64,000 nt of DNA from positions 3,596,001 through 3,660,000 of the forward strand of contig OZ244777.1 of the NCBI GenBank assembly GCA_965219495.1. The letters run 5' to 3'. Shown here piece by piece: positions 48,501-56,793 of this stretch. The notes under the pieces were generated by a model that did no database searches, was not told where the DNA came from, and saw only the letters and a list, made by a program, of their open reading frames with translations. This stretch comes from CAZPXZ01 sp965219495 (lineage in GTDB: Bacteria; Pseudomonadota; Alphaproteobacteria; Rhodobacterales; CAZPXZ01). Position numbers and translations under genes: made by a program. Every line of letters starts with the position of its first letter. Within the stretch, counting starts at the first letter, position 1.

Positions 48501-49624
48501 GGTGTTTTCTGCTGACGGCGGAGGATTTTGCCAAGGTCAATCCGAACACTGGCACGGCGCCAATATTTCGCAACCGGCGAGACGCGGAACTGACGACCGC
48601 AATCTATGGCCGGCTGCCGGTGCTGGTCGATCGATCGTCTGGCAAAGAAGTTAAAGCATGGCCGGTAAAATATGCGAACATGTTTCACATGGCCAATGAC
48701 TCCGGCCTGTTTCGCACGCACGAAGAACTTCAGGAAAAGGAAGGCGCCTATCCAGTCGGCGACAACCGTTATCGCAGTTCGGCGGGCGACTGGCTACCAC
48801 TTTATGAAGGCAAGTTGGTGCAGGCCTTCGACCACCGTGCTTCGGACATTTCCGTCAAGAAGGATAACCTCTTTCGCTCGGGTCAGCCAAAACACTTATC
48901 GGCCCGGGAGAAGCGCGATCCTACTCGCTATCCAATGTGTCGGTACTATGTACAGAATGACAAGGTTCGGTGGCGCGGAGTCGGTCACTGGGTAGTTGCG
49001 TTCAAGGACATCACCGCCGCTACCAATATGCGCACGATGATTGCGGCGATTATTCCGCGAGCAGGAGCGGGTCATACGCTTCCTCTACTTCTGATTGATG
49101 GCGATGTTAGCAATCCGGCATTAACGGCGAGCCTCATTGTTGCGAATCTGAATGCCGCATCTTTCGACTTTGTCGCCCGGCAAAAGGTGCCGGCAACCCA
49201 TTTGACGTGGTTTGTGCTTGAACAGCTGCCAGTTGTGCCGCTTGAGTGTTACGAAACGACATGTTTCGGTCCCAGAACAGCAGGCGAAATTATCCGCGAA
49301 GCTGTGCTGGAGTTGACCTACACTGCCCATGACTTGGCTCCGTTTGCACGGGAACTGGGCCATGTTGATGCGGATGGAAACGACTTGCCACCTTTTGTTT
49401 GGGACGAGAACCGCCGCTTACACCTCCGCGCAAAACTCGATGCCGTGTTCTTCCATCTCTACGGTGTCACTAGCCGGAATGATGTTCGCTATGTGAATTC
49501 GACCTTTCCAATTGTGGAGCGGGCGGAAGTTTCAAACTTTGGAAGCTACAGGTCTTGCGAACTCTGCCTTGCCTGGATGAGTGCGCTTGCCGCTGGCGAA
49601 CCGGATGCGGAAATCGATTTGTAA
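45551..49624 (+). CDS. Eco57I-type restriction-modification enzyme (type IIG-like, single polypeptide)
   Basis: The 1357-residue product combines nuclease and adenine methyltransferase. Near residues 91-125 VPDGLLF and VTVESKRW form a PD-(D/E)xK-type nuclease pattern. The methylase has SAM motif DPAMGSGHFL (about residue 520), YTPDDLVGLI before it, DKNPMAVELAKVALWL, and the catalytic NPPW motif (about residue 808). The C-terminus has a target-recognition type region (PATHLTWFVLEQLPVVPL). Domain order fits Eco57I/type IIG enzymes that need no separate specificity subunit. The start is GTG 45551; no ATG lies close. It lies divergently from the SWIM/SNF2 helicase with a decayed higBA between. 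Confidence 0.85.
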   Translation: MSIWSAFRGNLFSSDFLRESIATLADWRDLGEASLEDLEAALGKIFHRFIRIAGSPNESQTEDDLIWPVLAHLGWTAILRQQNLSAGGREDVPDGLLFADEKTKARANGFAEEWKRYQFGLVTVESKRWLRPLDRRSGRWGEETAPSTQMLRYLRRVDDLTTGKLRWGILTNGARWRLYYQGARSVSEQFFEVDLAALLGFSGEINSEATLDNTERRHCLKVFAAIFRREAFLAGVADERTFHQRAIEESQFYEERVAANLSDLVFGEVFPELAGAIASAATEASLEEVREATLVLLYRLLFILYAEDRDLLPVRDDRYDDYALREKVRGDVGRRKDLHDTFSVTAARYWSAIDDLCRAVDAGDPSIGLPPYNGGLFDRSRTPLLENIRLGDRIMAAVIDALSFEQTAEGRRYINYRDLGVQQLGSIYERLLEHEIIHEGDGIAVRPNVFARKGSGSYYTPDDLVGLIIEEAIEPLVRVRMDAFASRVSELASSRLPEDRRMGRLKQIDPAEKLLELKVCDPAMGSGHFLVNLVDHLADRVIEAMAEGETAVEGYVSPLTNRIDVIRNTILGNAEDRGWTVDPAQLDDRHIVRRMVLKRCIYGVDKNPMAVELAKVALWLHTFTVGAPLSFLDHHLRCGDSLFGTWVRTGIDKVTDQAGPLFLRGPINRATRAATSMQIIEGLTDAEIAEAHRSADVFAEIEEMTVPLNAFLSLVHAFNWLNLRDRESKAALFAYFDGKFGDPIEVATGKIDLSEEEGIDERFVEMFEDAQELMADERFFNWQVSFPGVWSNWEDAGLHGGFDAIIGNPPWDRLKLQQVEWFAARRREIALAQRAADRKQMIADLEMAGDPLVQEFTLANERAAAAARLARTCGDYPLLSGGDMNLYSLFVERAMTLVKSNGMVGLLTPTGIASDKTAAKFFKGIITEGRLKALYDFENKKVFFPDVHASFKFCIFIASALPTEEAARCAFYLHCVDELDDPDRCFLLTAEDFAKVNPNTGTAPIFRNRRDAELTTAIYGRLPVLVDRSSGKEVKAWPVKYANMFHMANDSGLFRTHEELQEKEGAYPVGDNRYRSSAGDWLPLYEGKLVQAFDHRASDISVKKDNLFRSGQPKHLSAREKRDPTRYPMCRYYVQNDKVRWRGVGHWVVAFKDITAATNMRTMIAAIIPRAGAGHTLPLLLIDGDVSNPALTASLIVANLNAASFDFVARQKVPATHLTWFVLEQLPVVPLECYETTCFGPRTAGEIIREAVLELTYTAHDLAPFARELGHVDADGNDLPPFVWDENRRLHLRAKLDAVFFHLYGVTSRNDVRYVNSTFPIVERAEVSNFGSYRSCELCLAWMSALAAGEPDAEIDL

Positions 49625-49726
49625 GAGAGATGATGCAGCATACCAGAACCGCAACGAAATTCTCCTATCCAATTTTGACTCAGTGACATTAAATCGGGCG
49701 GAATTTTTTTATGGAGTATTTTCGCC

Positions 49727-51305
49727 TCAATTCATGAGTTTCGCTACATTGTCGGATTTGCGTTTCAGCAAGTGGTAGGGTGGCGGTTGCAGAGCATGGA
49801 TGATTTCACGCCACGCTGCGTGGAAGTGGCCGGATTTGCATAGGGCTCTCATGCTCAGGATCGGCTGGCCGATGCCATTCTGTTTCCAGCGCATGCCGGA
49901 GCACTTCATCCTCTCGGCCACCAGCACGCGATTTGCGGCCTCGACGATGCCCGAGCCGATCGGCAGCTTTTGGATTTGGAACTCTGCGTAGCGCATCCGA
50001 CGCCGGTGCTTGCGGAAGAACTTCAACACCCTGGAGATGGTCTTGCGCTTCGGATATGTCTTCGCCAGATGGCGCAGCGAGCGGAGGACCTGATCGATGC
50101 CGTTCTCCTCGTCCCGCAGTCGCTGCCGAAGCTTCTCGAAACGGCGCTGCGCTTCCGGCGAATGTTCCCCGCAAGCGCTGTCCAGCGCTTTCTTCAGATG
50201 CTGCGCTGCATGCCAGATTGGAAGTCGGTCCGCGTTACCCATCAGGGTCAGCGATCCGCGACCAATGGATCGCATCAACAGGCCAAATAGAAGAACGCAA
50301 GTCCGTGTATGCCGAATGCTACGTCCTCTTGCAATTACGGGGGCATCCATAGAAGAAATCGAGGATTTCCGTCGTCTCGGGGAACGCTTCCGAGAAAAAC
50401 GTCCAGTTGTCGCAGGCCCCGTCCGCGATCAACACCACTTCCAGATCCGGACGCCACTCTGTGGCGTGCCGCGCTTCTGCCACAAGCTCCCGTTTCAGGC
50501 TTGCCTTGCCTGCTTCCGGCATCCGGCCGAAAAAGACCGTGCGCAGACGTTCGCCGTCTCCGCCGTGATAGGAAACCGTGTCCGATGGCGCCTCCCGGAA
50601 ACCGGTCGCCGCCGCGCGGACCGGTTCTTCCTGTGGCGCTTCATCTTTCTCGTTTCGCATCCCCAGCATGACGCCGTCCAGCGAAATCGAAAGCGCCGCA
50701 GCTTCCGCCGGAATGACCTCTGCCGACCGGATGCTCTCCAGCGTCTCTTCCTCCAGCACCTCCTAGGCCGCGCCCACCGTTTCCACAAGATGATTCAAGG
50801 CCGTCGCCGACGGCGACATGCCCCCCAACTCGCCGAACATCTCCGCGCAATCCCCGGCCGGCGCCAGCGTCACCGCCCGCAGCCCGTGGCGCGCCGCCAA
50901 TGGCGACCAGAACCCGTTCACGATCCCGAACCGGACATTCGCCGGAGCAATCGAGGCGCAGCCGCGACGCCGGTACCGACTCCGTTCATAGGGGACCAGC
51001 CCGAACGAGGTCATCATCGTCGTCGGCGTTCGCGGGCCGCAATGATACACCTGCCCATCCGAGATCAGCTGCTCGCCCGCCGCGTCAAGCGACTCAATCG
51101 CAAGGCGTAGAACCGAACAGTTCGCCTCGTTGGAAACCGCCGCAAGGGAACGCTCGAAATCTTCCCAGCAACCCGCTCCGCCCAGTTCCGACGAAACAAG
51201 CGCCAGAACCTGGCTGCGCAAATCCGAAAGGATCGCGTCCACCTTCGGCGCACTGGCATCTTCCGAGTGATTGGACTCGGCGGCGGCAAACGGCAATACT
51301 GTCAT
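49727..51305 (-). pseudogene. ISKra4-family transposase, broken copy 1
   Basis: The minus-strand frame starting at 51305 encodes the N-terminal part (NVRFGIVNGFWSPLAARHGLR, MFGELGGMSPSATAL), continues across TAG 50763-50765 as EVLEEETLESIRSAEVIPAE, then LSISLDGVMLGM, GERLRTVFFGRMPEAGKASLK and ADGACDNWTFFSEAFPETTEILDFFY. A foreign stretch of about 130 bases (roughly 50215-50345) then interrupts it, and the frame resumes in HAAQHLKKALDSACGEHSPEA and YAEFQIQKLPIGSGIVEAANR. Catalytic aspartates lie in SLDGVM and IADGACDN. It has at least two inactivating lesions. It separates the restriction enzyme from the GHKL/PRTase cassette. Confidence 0.78.
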
Positions 51306-51578
51306 GTGAGTGCTCCCGGATTTGGGTTTGTGTTCTTATCCGTATACCACATGTTGGGAGGGGCACTCACTTCCGCCTCTACTCCGGCGAAAGCTCGCAA
51401 AAAATGACAAAGCCGGGCAAACCTCCCCAACTGTATCACAAAACTACCTTCTCAAACTGCGCAGATTAGCGTAACTCGTTGCCAAATAAGGAACGAGAAT
51501 ACCCCATGCAAAAGTTGCACCCCATTAAATCTTTGCGAATCTTTGCTCGCGCCGTACCAAAGATCTGAATCAAGTATT
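51306..51578. other. spacer with the flank of the ISKra4 copy and the 3' end of the PRTase gene
   Basis: About 270 bases. GC falls sharply beyond about 51460, marking the transition into the AT-richer cassette. No gene or clear terminator was recognised. Confidence 0.35.
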
Positions 51579-53867
51579 CTACATCTTTCCCGCTTCCATA
51601 ATCAGAATCAAATCCTCAAGATGACGTTTCTTCAATAGGCTTCTCACGCCTTCATTGGCAGTTTCTACCGGCAATTTTCCTAGTCCGACAGCTAACGCAA
51701 CCTCTGGTTGAGTACTTCGTTCGTTTTCTCCGCTTGCCGTAAGCAACGAGGTTCCCCACTCGATTAACGGCTTCTCCTTTTCGGGAGAAGTTCTTTGAAG
51801 TTCCTTTGGGACCAAACTTCGCAGTATAGAGGCACGCAGAATGCCATCCGTGTATCGACAAAGGTCTTTTGCTGCAAACACACTCCGCACTGGAAATCCC
51901 GTTGGCTGCAATCGTTTCTCCGAATTGTCCCACTCTCTCAGTTCCTGTATTGCCGAAGCAACTGACCCAAGCACCACCGATTGTGGTGCGTCTGGGCCCG
52001 CAAAGAAGGAATTTATAGTTAACTTCATGGGAGATGTGTTTGGTGGTTGAAGAAATACATTGTCCGAGAGACCAACATTGGTCGCTTCCTTTAACAATTG
52101 CAACCGACTATTCATCCAGTCAGATACCTGAAGGGACCGTTCGACTATGAGTTCAGTTAGAAGCGCCTTCTCCACACATAAAGGACAGTTATTGCGGTCC
52201 CAATTTGGCAACACAACAGACTCAACGCTGATTACTTCATGCTGCTTTCCAAGGATATTTGGTGTCAAAGTAGCTTCCAATTGATTAAAAGCGGTTGCAG
52301 ATGGCATTCTCTGCACGCCTATCAAGTAATGTATTTGGCCCTTGTATTCAATATCACGAAGCCGCTTTTGGTACAACAATAACCGCCTTCCGGTTGTGAC
52401 CACGTCATCTAGAACGACGATTGTATCAGTATTCTTTAGGGCACGCAGACTCTTGTGGATAGTTCTCAAATCTTGCTGTTCACGGGGAGTGATGGCAGGA
52501 GAATCAGAATGGCCTAGGTCGAGATGAATGACAACTTGGGGCCGAAATCCCATGATCTTTTCACAATGTGTTGCAATAAAGTCGGCCAGAGCTTCTCCGG
52601 CATCATGTGGGGGAACAATGATTAGTTGTGGTGCTTGAGGAAACTTTTCAATAATAGTTTTCAACTTTCTCTGAAAGCAATGTTCTTGAAGCATACCCAT
52701 AATGTCCAGATAGATGCCGTGGTGTCGGTAGTATTGGCTTCCAACATTGTTGTCAGCGTGAACACGAATGCAGTTTGAGGATTCATAGTTTCGAAAGAAG
52801 TCTGCATTCTTGGAAGCAATTGTCTTCAGGAGGTAAACTTGCTTCTCCTTGACAAATACGGGAAAGTACGTAGATCGATCGATGCCTATGGCGGTCTTTT
52901 GCTGTGGATGCTCCGTGGCGAAGCAATACAAGTCAGTTTCGCCGAAGTCACATAGGTGTGGAACCGGTTTTTCACGGAATTGGACATTGTTGTCTGCTAA
53001 TCTGTACAAGACAAGAAGTTGCATCAAGTGCGGGGAAAGTTTTTTTGACTCAAGTGTAGATATAGCGTTTTGCATTGACCGCCCAGTCATTGTTGCGCTG
53101 AATACAAAAAGAAATTGTGAACTAAACCGGTTAGAAGCGCGTTCAATAAGATTGGAAAGTTCAGAACGCGTTTCAGGCGTGCTATCGACGTAACTGCCTT
53201 GAATCTCCACTCGAAAGTTGTGCTTTCTCTTTGGATCGTAGCGTTCGACAAGTCGGCTGCAGTTGAGTGCGATGGAACCAATGGACCACGTGTCTACCAA
53301 AATTCCCTCAACACCTGCGAGATGAGGGAGCATCCAAAAGAATAGCGTGTCAAGGTTGTGGCTGTTTGTCTGAAGATTGCCAACGCGGAGGAAGTAATCG
53401 GAGAACGCTCTAGAGGGAAGGCGAAATTTGTAGTTTCGGTCTGCGATGAGAAGTGAGTCAGACAGCCTTATCATTTCCCGGAGTTCAAGATTACGCAAAC
53501 AGTTTAGGAATGTTGTGGTGTTGGTTTTGGACACCAGCGTCCGGTCACATACTTGTGATAAGTTATCTCCAATGAGGTGTTGATAATTGTGTGTTGACAA
53601 AATTTGGATCGATGCGCTAGGAAAACGACCAGCTATTCTTGAAATACCCTTTAGTTCGTTACTTAGAGGTTCCGGTTGGCGCATATTCCATGGGGGAAAC
53701 CTAAGGAGAATGAGATCGGCAGAAAGAAAAGTGGGCCGAAGCACAGTATGCAATTCGGTTTCTATTGCGGTTAGTTCTGTATTCTCCGGGACATCGAGTA
53801 AAATGCCGTTGCGGTTAGCATCGCCGTGCAGAAACTCAAAAGAAAAAATGTGAAGCAAGAGGTGCAA
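51579..53867 (-). CDS. tandem phosphoribosyltransferase-like protein (second half canonical, first half degenerate)
   Basis: A 762-residue protein. Residues about 410-520 form a canonical type I PRTase: LIIVPPHDAGEALADF as the pyrophosphate loop and TIVVLDDVVTTGRRLL with the PRPP motif VVLDDVVTTG at 484-493, both acids kept. Residues about 155-275 look like another PRTase, with DYFLRVGNLQTN, ILVDTWSIGSIALNCSRL and FVFSATMTGRSMQNAI in place of the PRPP loop: the TG is kept but the two acids are missing. CPLC at 561-564 with other cysteines may bind zinc; the final 190 residues are unrecognised. The TTG start lies three bases after the stop of the GHKL ATPase gene. Low GC suggests transfer. A nucleotide-metabolism or conflict role is inferred. 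Confidence 0.75.
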   Translation of the reverse strand: MHLLLHIFSFEFLHGDANRNGILLDVPENTELTAIETELHTVLRPTFLSADLILLRFPPWNMRQPEPLSNELKGISRIAGRFPSASIQILSTHNYQHLIGDNLSQVCDRTLVSKTNTTTFLNCLRNLELREMIRLSDSLLIADRNYKFRLPSRAFSDYFLRVGNLQTNSHNLDTLFFWMLPHLAGVEGILVDTWSIGSIALNCSRLVERYDPKRKHNFRVEIQGSYVDSTPETRSELSNLIERASNRFSSQFLFVFSATMTGRSMQNAISTLESKKLSPHLMQLLVLYRLADNNVQFREKPVPHLCDFGETDLYCFATEHPQQKTAIGIDRSTYFPVFVKEKQVYLLKTIASKNADFFRNYESSNCIRVHADNNVGSQYYRHHGIYLDIMGMLQEHCFQRKLKTIIEKFPQAPQLIIVPPHDAGEALADFIATHCEKIMGFRPQVVIHLDLGHSDSPAITPREQQDLRTIHKSLRALKNTDTIVVLDDVVTTGRRLLLYQKRLRDIEYKGQIHYLIGVQRMPSATAFNQLEATLTPNILGKQHEVISVESVVLPNWDRNNCPLCVEKALLTELIVERSLQVSDWMNSRLQLLKEATNVGLSDNVFLQPPNTSPMKLTINSFFAGPDAPQSVVLGSVASAIQELREWDNSEKRLQPTGFPVRSVFAAKDLCRYTDGILRASILRSLVPKELQRTSPEKEKPLIEWGTSLLTASGENERSTQPEVALAVGLGKLPVETANEGVRSLLKKRHLEDLILIMEAGKM

Positions 53868-53870
53868 TCT

Positions 53871-55025
53871 CTACATCTGGTATTCGATCAATACGTTGAA
53901 CTGAGTTCCAACAAGTGGCGCTATTGAACTGCGTTTGCCCACAGACTGAAGAAACAGTGTTGGATCTTCTGAATGTTGTTGATCGGCGTAGTCTTGAAAG
54001 AGCCAAAACTCCTCTGTCCGAAGGCTCAGAAAGGCTTTGAGCTCTCTCAATGCCGAAACCGCGTTAGGCAACCCTAATCCCACTCCAGACATATAGCTCT
54101 TGCTTGAGAGGCGACCGCACACCAATTGTTGCAAAACCTCCGCTCGTTCACACATGGGTAGGGAGTTCTCCGCCTTTGAATGGAGATAGTGGGATGTAAT
54201 TCCTTGACCAACGTCAGAGACTGCTAGCTCGATAAATCTCATTGGGCGGCGTGAGTGTTGTTGGCGGTTCAAAAACGTTTCGAGCTGAGGAAATCCTTTC
54301 GCTCGTCTGACAAGGTTGAGAATGCTATTACCAAGATATACATGCAGACGCAGATATCGAATACCAGAGATGAGGTCATTGTCACTAGTGTACCGTCCGT
54401 GTTCAATCGTATTTTGGAAAGTTTCATAGATGAAGTTGATTAGTTGATCCTCCGCGTGACGTCTTATTTCGGCCTTACTTTTCGAGTTATGCTCATATTG
54501 ATCCAGCATGTTTCGAATAACAGTATGGAAACTACGCTTCTTTAGTTGGGTAGTATCCAGTTCAGCGGGGGTTGCGTGATCCGGATCAACTGCCAAAAGT
54601 GTTCGAGTAGAGCCACCTTTTTCCAGGAGACCGGACACAAATAGGCGAGATTTCAACGTGGAAATGAGGGAATTAGGAGCAGGATGACTATTTGTGTCCT
54701 CTAAACGACCAGAATCCGTAAGATGCGCGAATACTAGAGCAGATACACCGTCAATTTTTTCTAAGAACCGTTCACTATACGGGGATGACCAGTCATTGTA
54801 CGTGTCGCGAATCACAAACGCTCCAGGTCGCTGTGAAATGTTGGCAATTAGCTGAGCGACAGAGCTTTCAGAGAAAAATTTTGAACCAGTTGACCGGGCG
54901 AGCGAGAGAAGAATGGGATGGCTCGGGGGAAGGCGGTTTAATCTAACGTTCAATTGTTCAATTTGCTGACAAGAAGGATTAGTTGGAACGAAATATGTGT
55001 AGGCCACGGCTTTCCCCAAGATCAA
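53871..55025 (-). CDS. GHKL-fold ATPase-like protein
   Basis: A 384-residue protein with a C-terminal ATP-binding fold of the Hsp90/histidine-kinase/MutL type: N-box FIYETFQNTIEHG (E201, N205, H209), G1 box SDVGQGI (D271, G273, G275), G2 box SGVGLGLPNAV (314-319) and a G3-like GTQFNVLIEY (373-374). No dimerisation histidine, receiver or membrane segment was found, so it is not an ordinary kinase. The N-terminal 180 residues, with AFVIRDTYNDWSSPYSERFL, are unrecognised. The start is TTG 55025; the upstream TGTGATAAT could be an extended -10 box. The coupled downstream gene encodes a tandem PRTase. The pair may sense and act on a nucleotide signal; this is inference. Confidence 0.72.
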   Translation of the reverse strand: MILGKAVAYTYFVPTNPSCQQIEQLNVRLNRLPPSHPILLSLARSTGSKFFSESSVAQLIANISQRPGAFVIRDTYNDWSSPYSERFLEKIDGVSALVFAHLTDSGRLEDTNSHPAPNSLISTLKSRLFVSGLLEKGGSTRTLLAVDPDHATPAELDTTQLKKRSFHTVIRNMLDQYEHNSKSKAEIRRHAEDQLINFIYETFQNTIEHGRYTSDNDLISGIRYLRLHVYLGNSILNLVRRAKGFPQLETFLNRQQHSRRPMRFIELAVSDVGQGITSHYLHSKAENSLPMCERAEVLQQLVCGRLSSKSYMSGVGLGLPNAVSALRELKAFLSLRTEEFWLFQDYADQQHSEDPTLFLQSVGKRSSIAPLVGTQFNVLIEYQM

Positions 55026-55500
55026 GATGAAAGTCTTCTCATTATCACAGTAACACTACAAGCAGCTGGTGAATAGATTATTTGGCCCGCCTGTTAGATT
55101 CGGAAATTAATTTCAAAGGAAGATGCGAAGATCCGTATGGTGGGATTCGCTGCTGTGGTCCGCGCCAGACTCCACGGACTCCTAGGACAGGAAGCGGACG
55201 GGATTACGCCGGGTCACGGGGGAGCAAATGTTCTTTGGAGTAGATAGTTGAATATCTCTCTTAATGCACAACTTCAACTATTGTGCCGTTATGGCGATCT
55301 TGAAACGTGGATTCCCGAGGCTCCAAGGCCGCCATGATTTCGCTCAAGGCCGCTTCAAATCGTTGGGATTTCAATGCAACTGTAACTGCCCAGCACTCAG
55401 TCTCGCGCGTGCGTGGAGGCTGGGGAAGGCTTGCGTTTGGGATCATACATGCTTGGGTTGGGATCGGCGTGGTGCCAGCGGGCAGGGCGTATGGAGCGGT
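55026..55500. other. 475-base spacer between cassette and IS66 remnant
   Basis: GC rises towards the right. A minus-strand frame of about 60 codons (55261-55446) has no recognisable motif. No terminal repeats linked to the cassette were detected by eye. Confidence 0.35.
55041..55049 (-). promoter_or_regulatory. possible extended -10 promoter of the GHKL/PRTase operon
   Basis: On the minus strand TGTGATAAT matches an extended -10 element (TG-N-TATAAT-like). No good -35 box is present 17 bases upstream. Transcription would then start only about ten bases before the TTG start codon, so this is a weak proposal. Confidence 0.3.
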
Positions 55501-56755
55501 TTAGCGTTGGAGTTTTCCGATCAGTTGGTCCGGCGATGTCATCAAGGTTTCGATTATGTTCCAGTGCTGCTTTCTGGCGGTAGTGATGGCGCTGTGCAGT
55601 GTGGCGAAGATCCGGGCGCCTTTGGCGGAGCGGAACCCGCCGGAGATTATCTGAGGTAATTTCCCCATTCGACCATCGCGCTCGGCTTCAATGTTGGTAA
55701 ACGGAACGTCGGCACCGGTGAGGAGGCGCAAGGTCTCGGTTTTTTCGTCCTGGAGCCGGAGGGCGAGATTGTGCCCGGCGCAGTGTTTCTTTCGTCCGCG
55801 TTGGCCGGGCTTCGGCGTCGCGAGCGGTGGCTGCACCTGATGAAAGGCGAGTGCCTCGGCGAGGATCCGGTCGTCGGTTCGCCCGATCCGGTCGAGCAGC
55901 GTTTCGAGAGGAGGTCTTGCCATCGTTCTGGCGAGATGAACGACCCGATTGGCGCGCGACAGGAGCCGGTGCATATGCCGGGGCCAGTCCTCTTTTTCGA
56001 TGTCGATCAGGGCTTGAAGTTCGCGCAGGTGATGGGCGTTGGAGAGGGCGTGCAGGGCACCCTTGATCTTGAAACAGGGCTTCCAATGATCGTGGACGAT
56101 ACAACCGCCGCCCGCTAACCCGGAAGCCGGTCTCGTCGAGAGCTTCACTGGCGCCTTGCGGACGATCAGGTCCCGCACAGGGTCGACGAAACCCTGGAAC
56201 CGCTCTGCCCATCCGGCGGCTCATCGCCGCCAGCGTCGCGGCGCGCTCGGGCGCGCTGAACAGGTCGGCCATCAGTTGCGACAAACGATCCTCGGGCAGG
56301 AAATGCGCATGGCTCAGATAGGCCGCCACCGCCGCCATGCGCGGACCATACTGCACCGGCGCCCGTCACGCCTGCGGGAAACGCCGCCCGTGTTGTCGTG
56401 CCGCAATGACCGCAAACGCAACGGTGAGCGCGGTGTTCCGTGGCCTCAAGGGGGCGCGGCTCCGGCAGGTCGAAGACCTGTCTTGCGACATGGCTTTCAT
56501 CCCCGTCCGCAGCCGACAGCGGCGCGCCGCAGCCCGCACAGTGCGACGGATGATGATCCTCGACATGGTCCGGCGTGTCGGTCCGGCGCAAGGTCGAGCC
56601 CGCGTGCCCGGTCTGCCCGCCGCTCGGTCTGCCCGATTTGCCGCGCTGGCTCCTTGTCCGGGGCTCGGCCCGCGACTTCTGCAGCCCGTCACTCGAAGGA
56701 GGCTTGCTGCTGTTCCAGCCAAGCTGGCGTTCCAGCTCTTCAAGACGTTGCCGCA
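55501..56755 (-). pseudogene. IS66-family transposase TnpC, C-terminal part, frameshifted
   Basis: The minus strand reads on from the insertion junction as LRQRLEELERQLGWNSSKPPSSDGL, RTRSQRGKSGRPSGGQTGHAGSTL (IS66 zinc-finger region with HCAGCGAPL and CVCGHCG), then in a second frame YGPRMAAVAAYLSHAHFLPEDRLSQLMADLF and MSRRMGRAV, and in a third frame HDHWKPCFKIKGALHALSNAHHLREL and NLALRLQDEKTETLRLLTGADVPFTNIEAERDGRM. The latter contains the final DDE acid region (TNIEAERD). Two or more frameshifts, about 56170 and 56370, inactivate it. The N-terminal coding part lies beyond the ISKra4 insertion at 58599-58785. Confidence 0.78.
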
Positions 56756-56764
56756 GGGTCGCGT
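56756..56764 (+). repeat. 9-bp target-site duplication, left copy (GGGTCGCGT)
   Basis: The word GGGTCGCGT lies immediately outside the left terminal repeat of the ISKra4 element and recurs directly outside the right one (58590-58598). Removing one copy together with the element restores the IS66 reading frame (ENATLRQRLEEL). Confidence 0.9.
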
Positions 56765-56793
56765 GGGTGCACGACAAATTTGTGAGATTTCGG

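Noticed and set aside
41751..49624. DISARM system
   Set aside because: A SNF2 helicase and methylase are present, but no DrmA, DrmB (DUF1998) or DrmC (PLD) genes are found; the two genes are also divergent.
45551..49624. BREX PglX methylase
   Set aside because: No BrxA-C or PglZ neighbours were found, and a PD-ExK-like nuclease pattern fits a type IIG enzyme better.
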